Origin: Ischnura elegans
Taxonomy: Eukaryota; Arthropoda; Insecta; Odonata; Coenagrionidae
Reading direction: 5' to 3'
Length of the DNA stretch: 64,000 nt
Assembly: GCF_921293095.1 (NCBI RefSeq)
Contig: NC_060254.1
Coordinates: 57,458,069 to 57,522,068, forward strand
Shown: piece after piece, positions 36,901-51,900 of the stretch
Numbering within the stretch: position 1 is the stretch's first letter
Layout of the letters: the number at the start of each line of letters is the position of its first letter
Made by a program: the position numbers and the translations under genes
The notes under the pieces: generated by a model
Database searches by the model: none
The model's input: only the letters and a program-made list of their open reading frames with translations
Told to the model about the DNA's origin: nothing

Positions 36901-39900
36901 TATTTCCAGGATTAATTATACGGTAAAAATTAATATAATAAGATTTAAATAAAAAAATAGTTTGTTGATATGGCAAAAAATGACAAAATAGAAATTGTTT
37001 CCCAAATATTTTATATTTTATTCAAATACCATCAGAATTTCTCGCCAGTGCCACTCCAAATAGGTGCCACTAACGGCCGTATTCTAGAGCGTTACTCTAG
37101 TGTCGATTTTCGTCTGAAGACTTTCACAGCTTCTTTTATCTATGTTGCTGGTGGTTTTCGGGTATTGCTGTGTAGAAAACATTTTAACTCGACGTTTCAC
37201 TCCTCCTACTGGGAGCGTTATCAAGAGAATGGAAGGAATTTATACTCGCCCCGAGCTTATATATGTTTTTCGCTACCCATTGTTGTGCCGGATTTGAATT
37301 TTAGCCGATAGCCGTTGGCCATTATATTGTGCTAGGAACCCTCTGTGAAACGTCGAGGAGTGAAACGTCGAGTTAAAATGTTTTCTACACAGCAATAACC
37401 GAAAACCACCAGCATTCTAGTGTCGATCCCGACTCACTCTCGACTCTATTGCCACGTTGGTATTACGAGACCGCACTTGACTTCCGAAAAAATCAGTCGC
37501 CTAGTTCAAAGATGTCCGACACTCTCGCCTCACGTTTTTAAAAAGAAATATCTTGATCACATGTGATATTGCGCTCCACTTATGCCAGTTTTTAATGAGC
37601 AGTAGGACATGATTTGGTGATAGAGAAGAATGATAAGGATCAAATGGATCGACCGAGTAAGTAATGAGGAAGTCCTAAGAAACCTTCACAAGAAGACGGA
37701 ACGACCTTATAAGCCATTTCTTTAGACATGATGAACAGGTAAAGACGGATGTGAAAAAAGAAGAAATACGTAGGTGTGAAAATATTAACTGATCGGAGAA
37801 TTGAGTGGAGTTGCATCAAAACAAGCTTAGGATTGTGGACAGGTGATGATGATTTGATCCTGATTTTTATTGAAGAGTTTAGTTACTGCATTATTTTATG
37901 AACAATTAACTGCCTCAAAGCCGATATTTCGGCTTGTGGCACTTATCGACTGAGAAGCAAAAGCCTGCCGCACTAAGAGATTTAAAAGGATACAGTCGTA
38001 AGGACATCAGGAAGAGAACTGCGTTTGCAAAGCAAGCGTTCATGCAGAGGAAAGGGCTTATGAGAGGATCATTATGTTAGCGTTCAAAGGAAAGACTAGG
38101 GAAGAGTCTGATTTATAGACCTCCAGATTTTCACGTAACGACTACGAATCAGAGCCGACGTAGTCCACCACTGTTTGGCTTATCAGTAATGGCGGACGAA
38201 GTTGAAGCATAGGCGTTGAGACGCGTGGAGTTTCCAATTGAAATTTCCAATTAAAAATTTAAATAACGGACAATTCTTCAGCAAAAAAATTTCTAATAAG
38301 TACCTACTTAGCCTGGCGAAAACAAAATTCGAGGGACACGTAGATGGCAAGAACGAAAAACGAAGACCTCGAACAAAATGTATGGAACAGGTAAAGAGGC
38401 ATGTGAAAGATAAAAAACGAAGGTATGAAAAGATTATCTGATAGGAGAAATGAGTGGAGAGCTGCGCCAAACTAATCTTATGATTAATGGCCAGTAATGC
38501 TGATGATGAAGCCATGAATGTTAAACAGTTAAGGTAAATGTAATTGGAGATATATTAATTCTTAATTGGAGATAGATCTCTTCGATTCTCAAAATTTAAA
38601 GAAATTAAAAAAATTCTCCTTTGAATATTTTTTAATAGCAGTATTCATTCGTTGAATGAAAAATAGCAATCTTTCCACTATTTTGAAACCAATAAGTTAT
38701 ACTTTGTGTCAAGAATGAATGGTATCTATTTGAACATGACTCATTTCGTTGTTAATTCTCACAGTTATCTCCAATGAATTGAGTTGAAGCTAGTTCCTAA
38801 AAACATAAACTTTAACTCGAACTCAAGACTCAAGAGTTTTGAGATCCGAAACGTTGAGGTAGAGCGAAAACTCAATATTGAGTAATTCCTGGAATGCGTC
38901 CCTATGAGGGTTAACTAACGTGAAAATTTGCTGCCTCCAAGCGTGTGCGTGACAGGTGCAATAGTGACGCGTGCAATATGGTGACGGCGAGACGTGCGCG
39001 TGTGATTCTGTCGAGAGGGGAAATGAAATGTTGGAGGGGTGGGGTAGCGAGGGGTCGGGGGGAAGTTTAAAATTGTTCGTCCGAAATAGAAAGTGTGCGC
39101 TCGCTGCTCTGGAGGGACAGTGTCAGGGACGCTGCTGCGGCTGCTTCCTCCCCTCTCCACCAGAGGCTCTCCAGTCGCTATCGGATGCCATTTTGGCTCC
39201 AAGCGTGTGTGACTCTTGTCTGGCGAACACGTCTGTGCACGGGGGGGAGGGGGTGATTCACGAATGGTCCTGTTCACTCAGGCCCTAAATCGCAATCCAT
39301 TTTAAATACTCGTTATGTGGGAGGCGAAAATAATTTCCAAATTTTTTTCTTCAAGAATATCTGCGTATCACTTAAATATGCACGAAATTTGAAGAAAAAA
39401 TAGTCCTTTAAATATTTTTTTAAATACAGTATTTATTACTTTAATAAAAAAATTGCAATCTTTCCAATAAATTTATTCGAACATGACGCATTTCGTTGTT
39501 ACAACAGCAGTATCAGGTAAAACAACATTCTCAAGTACCACTTAGTCCATACTGAAATAATTTCAGCCGAAAGATTGCAACATCACATTTGACTTATAAC
39601 ATCCACAACATCTAGCCACATATAATAATTGATATAGTTTTCATTATTTATTCAATATTTATCTTGTCTTGAAATTTGAATCCAAAAAGTTATACTTTGT
39701 GTCAAGAATGAAAGGTAATGTTCATACCACCCCGTGGATGACAGCTCCAAAGACACAGCGGAAAGGTTTACGAAATATGCGCCGGGTGTATCCATCTAGG
39801 TAGACGACAGTATCGCCGGCATTATAGATCGATGGAGAATTAAACTTACGGCCATTAACTCAAAAAAGATCAAATATACCTAGAAGGTAGACAGCCATAT

Positions 39901-42900
39901 GGGAAATAATAATATCTATCAACAATCATATAAGTTCTTTCAAAGTTCAAAGTTCTTCCAAATCGATTTCAGGATTTTACCTCGGTCTGAGAATTTATTG
40001 GAGGAATAATTCACCAATATCTCTCGGTGATATTAAGTCAAAAATTTCGTCAAGTTTAATTACTACTAACAGTACTGAACTAAGTGCCGTAATTCATGAA
40101 AAAGCACGGCAAATTTTGCATACTTTTTTTTAATTTATGAGAGAAAAGATGAATGTGGAAGTTTCGTTCCTACGTTTATTTTCCCTTCTATCTACCGAAA
40201 TATTTTTTTAAATAATTGAAACTACATTGTATACGGGGATTGGGTTGGTGTGGTGGCTCGAGTGTTTGCGTCCCACCCCGTGGGCTCGGGTTCAAATCCC
40301 GGTGGTGGCAGAGAATTTTCAGAGACTGACCGATCCCTGCTTGAATGTTGTGCGGAGAACATTTCAAGCGTAGCAATCCGTCCGTCGGATGGGACGTTAA
40401 GCCGTGGTCCCTTTGGCGCCTTTCGTTACGAGTGGGCTAATGCCGACGCCTGGTTTCTCTCCACCCTTCCTTACCTACCCCTTCCCTCATGGCGCAAATG
40501 ACCTCAGCTGTCGATCGCCTCCTCCAAATACCATACCTGCAATTGTGCAACAGAGTAAAAACTTCCACTGACGTGAGGGTAGGTAGATTGAAACTTGGAG
40601 TTCAGAAAGGCTTTGGAGGACGAGAAAGCGTCGTTACTTGATGATGTGGCGCGAGGTTTGGCGAGGAAGAAGAACAGTGAAGAGAGAGAATGCGTAAGTC
40701 AGGAATTGCTGCCGAGCTTCGTGCGTTTTTGGATTTGTTTCTTCAAACGCGTATAATCCCCTGGCTCTGCCGGTGAATCCATCTCAATTTCGGAATAATC
40801 CTGCCATCTCTCGTTTATCATTCACGTCATTCCCCTCCTTTTTTATCTTGACGAGCACTCTCCACATTTAGATGTCTTCCGCAATTTGTCCTTAAGTAAT
40901 GGGATCAAAACGGCATTTGACCTGCTTTCATTTTGTTTTCAGGTTATACCGACTCGACAGAAATTTGAGTTTTCATTGAGAATAAACCTTCAGTGCTGTT
41001 AGAATCATTACTTTGCCTTCTAAAAATGGAAAAATTTCATTTGAGCGAGTATTTTCGCCGTTTTGGACTTCAGAATTAACTATTATCGGGCAAAATATAC
41101 AAATCGCTTAGAGCAAAAGCACCATCAAAACGTTGCGTGGCGGAGTATTTAAAGACAGAAGAACGCCATACCTGGGTAGTGGTGTTGAGAATGAAAATAT
41201 GTTCCAATTTGGGTCCAAAGTACCTTTGATTGAAAAATTGTTAAAAAGGATATTTTTAAAATATAACTTTACCTAATCAACCATTACGATAAAGAACGAC
41301 AACTCTAAACATACTGCCAAATACCTAGAGTATGTAATGAAATGTAAAAAAAACTTTTACTTAATTCACGTCATCTGACATCCCTGGTCGAAACCTAGGT
41401 CGTAAAGTAATACATTTTCGTGGAACTACAAAGTTTTTTTTTTTAAATTCCATTAGGTTAAGTCGATTCCGTGGAGTCACGCCCGAGATAAGGAACCTAG
41501 ATGGTGCTTAAAAATTATTTTACATGACGCGTCAAAATGACGAGATTCTTAATCACCCTTCCGGAACACACGGGGAACAAAAATGACGAGAATAGCGTGG
41601 TTTCCTTTTATTTTTTTATTGCCTAAATCGAAAGATTATTACTCCTGGAGTGCGCATTTCACACTTTTAGATTTTTAAACGACGATATATATTTTTCTCG
41701 ATTGAATGAAAAGTGAAATATTTCAAGCGCGCGAAAACGCGACGGCTAAGTACAAATGCCGGGAAAAGCCCGTGTGACGTCATTCTGGTTCCCGCTGCCG
41801 CAGAGTGAGGTGACCTTGGGGCGAGGACATGTGCGCCGATACGATGCAGGCTGCTAGCAGGTAGCAGAGTACCCTGCTAGCAGGTAGCGCTTGGCTTAAT
41901 TATGGATTATTAATACCTTATCAAACGAAGTAAACTTTCCGACCATAGGCAGTATTAATAGGTGATTATTAAGACATGTTTCCCTGAGCTCTGTGCCTCA
42001 TGCATGCATTGGTAATCTCAGACGATGTAAAATTCCTATCTACTCGTATAGAAACTAGGTCCCTGTGACGTCATGTGGAGTGGCATCGCATGGGCGCCAT
42101 TCTGGCCTTTTTCAAACGCAGTTAAAATTGACCATTGCCATTCTTCTAAACTAGGTTTTCTAAAACCAAATAATTTGTATAATGTGAATTCACTAATGGT
42201 GGGTAACGAATCGCAATCAATGCCTTTCGTTTTCTTTGATGAAGCAAACAACCCTATTCTCGCCATTCGTATGCATCGTGTTAAGCATTAGTATTACCAT
42301 TCGTTTTCATCTTTCCTACAGTTGATTTTTTTCACATTTAGTCATACTTATAACTAGCGGCCATCTATTTTTCATTTCAAAGGCAGGGAAACCAAATTCC
42401 AATTAAAGTTTGAAGGAAAATATCCCCGAAGATGATATTTTGATTGCCTTTGTCAATCGTCAACAAGGACGAGATGAAATACTAACCCACCGAGGACTGT
42501 ATTAAGGGCCGTAATCCAGAATGTTACGCAAGTCTTAATCCCTACTCAAACTCGACTCAGTTGCCATGTCAGTATCATGAGAGCTCGCTCGAATCCCGAG
42601 TCAAATTGGGCCACTTAGTTCCAAGGAGTCCGCCACCATCGCCTTTCGTTTTTAAAATGAAATATATCTCGTAATAATACTTCTACGCGTGACACTGTAC
42701 TCCAGTTATGCCATTGTTGATGAGCAGGGACCGTGAATGAAAATAATTTCGGTAAATTCATTATTTCGTAAATTTTACCGCATTTTCTCTTCCAAATTGA
42801 ATTTGAGATCCGAACCAGCGACATGAAGCGAGGACTTAAAATTGAGTCAGGTTTTGGAATGCGACCCTAGTAGCCTCCTCCTCAGTAAAGATTTCCTCCT

Positions 42901-45900
42901 TTGACCGTCTTTTAATAGATTGAAATAAGTGGAGAACACATCAAATTGTTTCTTCAGAACGACCCGTAGCTACACAGCTACACTGGCCGTTAATGAGGTC
43001 AAAATCGAAATTGTTCAATTACTACGAATGAATATGATACAAAGGATGAATATGCAGGACGAATATATTTTTGGATGAAGAAAAGTTAACGTAATCAATA
43101 GAATATCATTTTCTGCTTACTTTTATTTTACTTGCATGTAATTTACGGACATGAGTAGGCGTCCATATTCAAATTCCGTTTTGCACCCGTCTCTTCACAC
43201 CAGTGTGCTTATTTCGACCGGTCGAGTCGAGTGTGCTTATTTCGACCGGAATTGTGAATGTCGAGTCGAGTAGTATAGGTTACAGAGCTGCCTAAGTGAG
43301 TAATTCAGAAATCTGCCGTCTAGTGTGTAACGATAGACAATGTTCTGCAGGCAGTAATACTGTTACATGGGGAAGTCAAAACCTGTTGCCTAAGCATGCA
43401 GAGCAATTGGTTTTCCTGCATGAGGACTTAAAAGGATCAAATATTACATGATTCATTTACGTATATAATCTTTATTACAATTGTGAACGCCTTTACTCAG
43501 GGCCCCCTCTAGCAGTTTAGATACATAAATTAATTAAATTGTTGACATATTGATAGATTTTGATTAATTTCCGTCGTGCTTATGGAAATATTTAAGACAC
43601 ATTATTTTTCATTCATCTCCTAATTTTGAGACAATTACCGTCAACGTTCGTCATTATCTTTTTCTTTTAATATCAGGCTAAGCATTCGGAATAGAAAATT
43701 CACAAAGGAATTGGAAAAATGAGAATTTGTTGGAGCATGCATTGTTGTATTGCCTGGTCCAGAAATCACTATACTCGACTCGACTCGATACTCGCGAGTG
43801 GTTTCTAATTGGACTCTATACTCGACTTGAGATCAAACAGTACTGCTCGCACCTTCGAAAGCATTATATTTATGATAATAGGGTGGTTTCCTATTATTTT
43901 TTAATTGCCTAAATCGATAGATTATTACTCCTAAATAAGGATTATCAATACCTTATCAAATGAAGAAAACTTTCCGACCTTGGCCAGTTTTAATAAGTGA
44001 TTAAGACATTTTTCCTTGAGCTCTGCGCCTCATGCATGCATTGGTAACCTCAGACGTTGTATAACTCCTATCTTCTCGTATAGAAACTAGGTCCCTGTGA
44101 CGTCACGTGGAGTGGCATCGCATGGGCGCCAATCTGGCCCTTTTCAAATGAGGATAAAAATGGACCATTGCCATTCGTCTAAACCGGTATTCTAAAACGA
44201 AATAATTTGTATATTATGAATACAGTAATGGTGGGTAACGAATCGCAATCAGTGCCTTTCGTTTTCTGTGATGAAGGAAACTACCCTATTCGACAGCAAA
44301 GGGGTGTGCGGGTTTTTGTCAAGAGACTCATATGCATAGAATGGTAGGATGTAGCCATATGGCTACGATGGGTGGAAATGGGTTAAGCAAATGAGTAACT
44401 CTAATTTATTATTCCTCCGTTAAAACAAAACAGCAGCGTAAAATGAGGTTTGGTAACAACGCGCGCCCGACTTATGTATTCACCCTCGAAATTAGATCAC
44501 GAGCATAACAGCCGAAACTTGAAGTATTCTTTAGCAGTTCCCCAACTTCTCTCGCATATCGTATTTTCAGCGCTGTTAACTTCTCACAACTTTGAAAATA
44601 AATCATCTCTCTCATGATAACAACTCCTCCCCGCAGCTCAGCATATCGCTCGCGTAAGATCGCCTCATCTCGTTTTTCCTGTTTCCCTAAATTTAAGGAG
44701 CGAGATTTGACTGAACTCTCTTTACCTTCACAACTGTTAACCGAACATTATAGTCGCGATGATATAATCCCTCAAATGTACAACTGTGCTATTCCTCTCA
44801 AGAGCAAAAACTCTAAAGCAATAATCTATAATTATAAAAGAGGATGTTTGTTTGCATGCCGACTTAATCTCTTAACAATAATTCATTACCCGAAGTATAC
44901 ATCTTATACTTCGGGTATTGAATTTTTGTTAAGGGCTAATGATGGGTACGCCATTTATATCTAATCCTTACCATCTTCACTAGATCAATGCGTTAAATGG
45001 TCAAGTTGATCGATCCATTATCCTGGTAATAAAGTTTTAGGTCAACATTGACTGTGTGCCATGCTTAAAAGGACGATTTTTAAGATTCAATTCTTAAAAA
45101 AAATTGACAAATCGATCGCAGTTACCGAGCCTCAGGGCCCCGCCTCGCGTTGTTCATACTTGACGCGCTATCGAAAAATGACTATCATATCCTTCGTCGC
45201 GAACTATTACCATAGATTTCTTCGCAGTATTCTTAAGAAATCTCTACTTCACACTGTGATGTAAATTTCCCGAGTTATACGTTTCGTAAACGAAAGATAA
45301 TGTTTACTTTATTTCAAATTTCACGCGAAAAATGGGTAAGCCATTTTGTGTTGTAAAACCATGCGGATGTGAACCAAAATTTAAAAAAATCATAGATAAT
45401 ACAGCAAAAGCATTTGGTCAAAGGAATATGGTGTTTTTTGTTCCTTGAAAATCATACCACCGCAACACCAACTGCTTAAGTTCAAAGATTTTTTGGAGAA
45501 AAACGAGATCACGCGCGTTTTTGAAAAATTGGTTATGTTTTTGGCTACTGTATCTCAGTGACGGATCAAATTAATGTAAAAATGGCCTATAAATCCACAC
45601 TAGGCAATTATTTATGAGTATTTACGCAATTATTTAAGTTTCAATACTCTATTTAAACAAGCCATTTTGGACTTTTGTCCGGCTTTTTCCGATTTCGGAT
45701 CACTGTGCGCCACCGCAATAGGAAGGAGCCTGTCGACGCCTTTTGGGAAAGGATAGGGGTGGAAGGTAGGGGACAGGGGCAAACCCGCGTTGCTATGTGA
45801 ACAACGGGACTTGAAACCATTACTTTTTCATTTACCAACGAAATTGGAAGATTTTTCTATGAGGAGAAAAATCCAAAGATCATTTCTTTGGAGAACCCCT

Positions 45901-48900
45901 CTATGCAGTCCTCTTCCTTCTGTCTATTCCTCTAGATTTTTACTCTGATAGCCTCAAACACCGTAATGATGGCATGCCTGGATCTTCCCTCTCAGCCACC
46001 ATTTGCTATATCAACCGGATCAACATCCTCCTCCTCCCACTTCACCCACTAATCCTCCTTCACCTCCCATTCTTTGAACCATCTTCTCATTCGCGAGATA
46101 AAATCCCCCCAGATTACAACTCTTCGCCTCATTCCTTCCTCCTTATTATATCAATCTCTCTCCACCTCTATCTCTTCAGGGCTTTTCTTCGAAATTATAT
46201 ACGAATTTCCTCACTTATTTGCTTTGATACACACAATCGGCTCATCATGTGCAAATATTGCTTCGCCTTTAAATAGCCTAATATCATAGGTTCCTTTCTA
46301 ACACAGTAGGGGTGAAAGGACTCAAGGACTCAGAGGGAAGAAGGTCAAATGCTGGACTCCCACTGCCACATAGAAAGGAACGATCTTAAATTGTAAATTA
46401 AGTTCAAGAAGCAGAAAAACGAAAATTTGGGAAAAAAATCCTTCATACTCAGGGGAATTAAGGAGTGGAACGATATAATTGAAGATATTTTTAAGGTCTT
46501 CCCCGAAAATATTACCATTTTTAAGAGTAAGTGTTCCTCAGTCCTTGGTTGGTGTCATTGTTTTTATTAGGGAGAGTTGGAAATTAGCTTATTTGGTTCA
46601 AATTTCATTTGTCAGTGCTATGATATTCTAATTAATGTATTTTTTAATCTTATAGGTGTATTTTCTGTTCCATTAATTAGCAGTCAGGTAGGTTAGGTTT
46701 TCATTCGTTTATTTTAAATCTCATGCTACCAACAGGTGATAGCCTACTTCAAGCAATAAATAATAAATAAATGCATACTGTGTGGCGTCATAATTTGCTT
46801 TGATACTGTGACCAATCGACTCGATTAAAATTTTATGAAGGTGTGTTTTTCTATCCTTGTTTTAACAAAGGAAAAAATATATGTAAGCTACCAGACACAA
46901 AAACCACCCAAACTGGCTGTGCAGTTCCCAAAAGTAGAAGTTAAAATTGAAACCTTGTGATTTCTTGATAATTCCGATAATAATGAACAAGAAAGGAAAA
47001 TATATGCAGTTGAAAGCCTTGCAAATACATCTATTGGAAACCTCTCCTCTTTTGTGAGTGTTTAATTTCATGTTCGTATAATTTTCAATCGAAACAAAAA
47101 GCACTATACTTCAATAATTTTTTTACGCAAGTTGCCAACTTTTAGGTCTTAATTCTAATGGAAAAGAGAAATGACATCACCATATCTACATCCATACATT
47201 ACTCGGTAAGTAACCACAATTTCCGCGAAGCGAGAGGTGTTAGGACACCAGTGATATACAAAAACGAAAAGACGGTGTGATTTGGACATATTTGACTACT
47301 GATCACTTTATTGATACCCATTTTAAGACAAATAATGATAGTCTATGACTGAGACCCGTAATCGCATTCAATGGAATATTTCGGCAGATGGAAGGGAAGA
47401 TAATTTACGAAAAAAATCTTTGTCATTCAGTAATTTTGTCACAAGGTTTTAATGAAAAAAAAAACGCGAAATTTGCATCCCTTTTCCTCAAGTTGGTGAC
47501 GTCATTGAAATAATTTTTATTTTTTCTTTTCAATTTTGCCCATTAAAGGAAGGAATCGCGCGAGCCTCGTAAACAACAACGAACTACGCAAGGTCGATGA
47601 GCACGGAATAACCGACCCGCTCGACAGGAGTTTGTCACGTCATCAACTTATCTGCAAAAAGATCACGGCGATTGATTTTTCACCGTAAATAGCTGGAAGA
47701 AATTAGCTACGAGTAGACAGACGGAAAAATCTGGGAATCTTCATTTTATAACTCTATTCTTATCAACAATAAGGAAATAATACGAAAATTAGGAAAACGA
47801 GCCATCACATAGGCATTGATCCTAATAATAATTATCTTCATGAAAAAATTCAAGGCTGCGTTTGATTATGATATTTATCGTTCTTTTTTTAATGACTTCT
47901 GCAGTTTGTCATGAAAAAATACACAAATTGATCCCACTTTAGCCGATATACGCACCTACCTAGATGGGGTAATCGGTGTCACTCGACACATCTCCCACCT
48001 AACGAGCGTATTTGTCCTGCTACGTCGCCGCACGAGTCCCATTCGGTCCAGAACGGACAGAAGCAGCTTCCTTTCAATCATGACGTTTCCCCGGCAACAG
48101 CCCGCGTGGCTCCATCGCGCGAGGAGAGAATCTCTCATCCCTCCCCTCCAAACAGCCCCGAATAAATCCACACCCCGTCCACTCCCTTCGAGATATTCAT
48201 GTTATTAATTGAAAGTTTGTTTATTCTGTTGCTATATTCCGAGAAACAGTGATGAAATTAAATGCGTTTTTATGTTTCGTGTTTCAAGTTGTACCTCAGG
48301 GACAATATAAAATTGAAATAAGATATTTATCAATTATCCCTGAAAAATAAAACGTAATTCCATTCTATTCATCCAACTACCCTCTATCTTTTCAACATTC
48401 CGGTTTATTTTAAAACCTTCATCAGGGCTTCAGTATGTTCTAAGGTTCCTCTTGTATTCCTGCTTAAATTTTCCATTCACGACGTCCAAAATAAACAAAT
48501 TTTTGGTTTTGGTTTGATGTTGTTACACAGTTACTTCCTCAAATTCATCACCTTGCACTTCTTTATTGTAGAATGAGATGACGGTGATATGAAAGTGATG
48601 ATTAATTTTCCTCCTTGGTTGATTAGATAATTAGATTTTCTTTTTTATTTCTTTTCTTTTTTTTTTGCATTATATGACCTATACTCCAGGAATTATTTAA
48701 TCAATAACTAAAAGAGGTTAAGACAAGAGAAAAAAGTAAATCTAATTCTCTATCTTTTCAGCACATCTCCATCAATCTATATCGCATCTCTTAAATCTTA
48801 CGACAGTATGCTCACACGAGTAAGAAGGCTCCCGAGGAAAACTGTTTGTACCGTTATGAAATGAATATATGAAAATAAATGAATTTAGTGCCTAAAACTT

Positions 48901-51900
48901 GTCATCATCGCATCTTTGTTTTTGTTGTTGCCATGTTGTTGAGAGCAAACATAAACCTATAAAAATAGGGCCTTTCTTAGAGGTACTCCCTCAGAGGGGC
49001 CAGTAAATTCAGGTTAGGTTTTTCCTCTTTCGATATTGATTAAAAAAACACTGTGCCTCAAATGAGTTATTTGATTTTAAATATGCAACAAAAGAACGGT
49101 TTTGAACCGGAGTTGACTCCATTAAGATATATAGTATCGCTTATAACTCACTCATTGCCCAACTCTGACCCTTGGAAATACTTAAACGAAAAAGCTCGCG
49201 AGATCCACGGGCATGAATTTAATTGGGTCATTTAGCGGTGAAAATGTTACCTACGTGAATTATAGTGCAGTGCATTAAAATTCTGGCCTGCTTTTTTCAT
49301 ATTTAACGTATTTTGGTTCACTCATTTTACAGCAATTTTATCACTAAATTCATTCGATTGCCGTTGACACCGTTACGTTACAGAAAAAAATAATCTCGAA
49401 TCTGAAGAATTCTACACCCGGTAAATTGCTATTTACTCTCTCACGCAATAATTTAAAACGAATCGTAGCGTATCAGTTAAAAAATTTAGAGACACACGTG
49501 AAATATACGGACGAATGCCCATGAAAGTCATACCAAAAACACATTTTCTTTCTCTTTATTTTCTGAAAAACCTAGAACCCATTATGAAATATTCTCGCGA
49601 GTCTATCGTATACAAATACTAATTTGAGTATTTGCGAGGCATTGAAATAACAGCCACGACATATTTTTAAAATTTTTAGCATTCCTAATTTTTGGTCCCT
49701 CCATAGAATACGTTTCCGGCAGTAGGTGCAAATTATCTCCCTTTATGGTGAGAATCTATCGTCTTTGGGGGAAGTAAATGTTTCCAAAGATTCAATATTC
49801 ATATATAGTCCAACTGTGAAGCGTTTACAGTTTGAATAAAATCACGGATGAATCGTTGAAGTACCTCTCAATAGTTTGACCAATCAGCTTTTCTCCTTTT
49901 TTCCCTTAATAGAGAAGAACGACGCTAAGTTTTTGAATTACCTTCGTCGAGAATTAGGTGCTAGAATATCATTCCACGAGGAAAATAACGGATTTTGTCG
50001 CAGAAGATAGCGGCGGCACCAACTTTTTCCGGATACATTTTTCTCCAGAGTAGTTTTAAGGAAGATGAATTAAAGGTGAGGTATGTAGGAGGAAATTCTA
50101 TTCATTGTAAAGTTATGCAGGAGTAAACCGTGACCTAATGGAAAGGTGGAACGTGGAAACTGAAGAAGTGCATCGAGGACACCCGCTAAGGATGGAAAAT
50201 ATTAATTTGAATTCCTACGCAGGGTGGTGCTTACGAAGCTCAATACTTGAAGAGATGGTAATAGGAGCGGATATTAGCATTCTTTGGCATGCGTGTCAAT
50301 TACGTAAATGTCATTGGCGTCATATCTATTGTTGAATTGGCGTGGATTTCGAATTAATTGACCATTGGTAACTGGAATTGTTCGACTTTCTATTGACTAT
50401 TGACGCCTATGACATTCACATAACCGATTCACTAAACCGGGACAGCCACAACTTTTTTGTTTTAGCCCTACGGCTACGCGAATAATTTCAGTGAGACGAA
50501 GAAGAATTCCTTTCGAGAATAATATTTATGAGAGACGAATTCCATTACTATGGAAAAGAAAAACTTTAGGTAAATTTAGAATTTATGTGGAATGTAACCT
50601 AATGAAGAATCATTCATTTCTGATTGAAATCCGATTCCAGTCATTTCCACGAGCCATTAATGAACGAAAAGATGTAATATTTTTTGCCGCCCATCGCGAA
50701 TATACACAAGATAATCAGACGCGTAAGGTAAAAATGATGATAAAATTGATTCCAATTACAACTGATTAAAAATGTCATTAAATTTAGATTCATGGATATG
50801 ATGAGCCAGTGATTCGATTTTAAATGTCGCAGGCGTCAATTGTCAACAGGGGGGCAAATAATTCATATGACCAATGCTCAATTAATTCAATGGCCACATC
50901 AATGCAACAAAAACAATAGACTTCACGCCGATAACATTTACATAATTGACACGCTAGATTTTTGTCCGACTTTTCGTGATTCACCATTGGTCAATAATTC
51001 ATGAGAAAGGTATTTTTCGACAAAAAAATGTTTCTTCAGTGAACATGGCAATCTTGAAACTTGAAAGTATAACATTTTAGAGATGAAGAAAAGTATCAAG
51101 TTTGTTTGTGACGTATTCCGCACTCATGAATGACAGCCTCCTCTCCATATTGGATGCGGAATTTAGAGATGGAATTCGCCTTCCTCTTCGACTGGCGGTG
51201 AAACCTATAAATAGCACATCCCTCTTGTACTCAGTCGAACCGAGATCTAGAGAAAAAAATGCATTTGTAGAATGGAATCTGCTGCAAAGGGGAAGACAGG
51301 TCCGTTTCACAATTTCCCATCACTCAGTAGACGTTTCGCCCTTTGTTGGTCATGACTTATTTCCTCGCTCGAACCTAAATAACATCCGTCGGTTTCTGAG
51401 GTGGAGGGGATAAGTACTCGCCTTCCATGCAGAAAGTCTGGGGTCCGAGTCCCGCTTAAATATGTTCCCCCAATCCAGTGCATGTATGTGTCTGGTTGTC
51501 TATTGATCGTTGCTGCTGAAATCCTCGATATAAATGCAAGATTGTGCTATTTTCGTGGTAATTTAGTTTTTTTTTCTTTGAAAATTTTCAGAGAGAGGAA
51601 AAAGTTTCGTCTTCATTATTCTTTTAATCGGATTGTGGTGGACTCATGGCACGGGGAATGAATTTTTATGAGGCACAAATTATTGGTTTGAATTGATTGT
51701 TACTTTGATGCCCGAAAAAACAATATTCAGGCACCACATAAAACAGAACAATATTTTTATGTGCTAATTTTAAAAACTGCACAAGATAATTTTTTTACAC
51801 GAAAGGCTCTTATGAGTACATGGTTCCCAAAACCAACTTTAAATTCTCGAAACTTTCCGAATCACGCGATATCTTCCTGTATTACCAAGCAATGCTGTGA

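Noticed and set aside
40255..40330. A tRNA gene on the plus strand
   Set aside because: Box A and B are present but the arms do not pair into a complete cloverleaf and a SINE body follows.
51395..51470. A tRNA gene on the plus strand
   Set aside because: The acceptor stem does not pair; better a SINE remnant.
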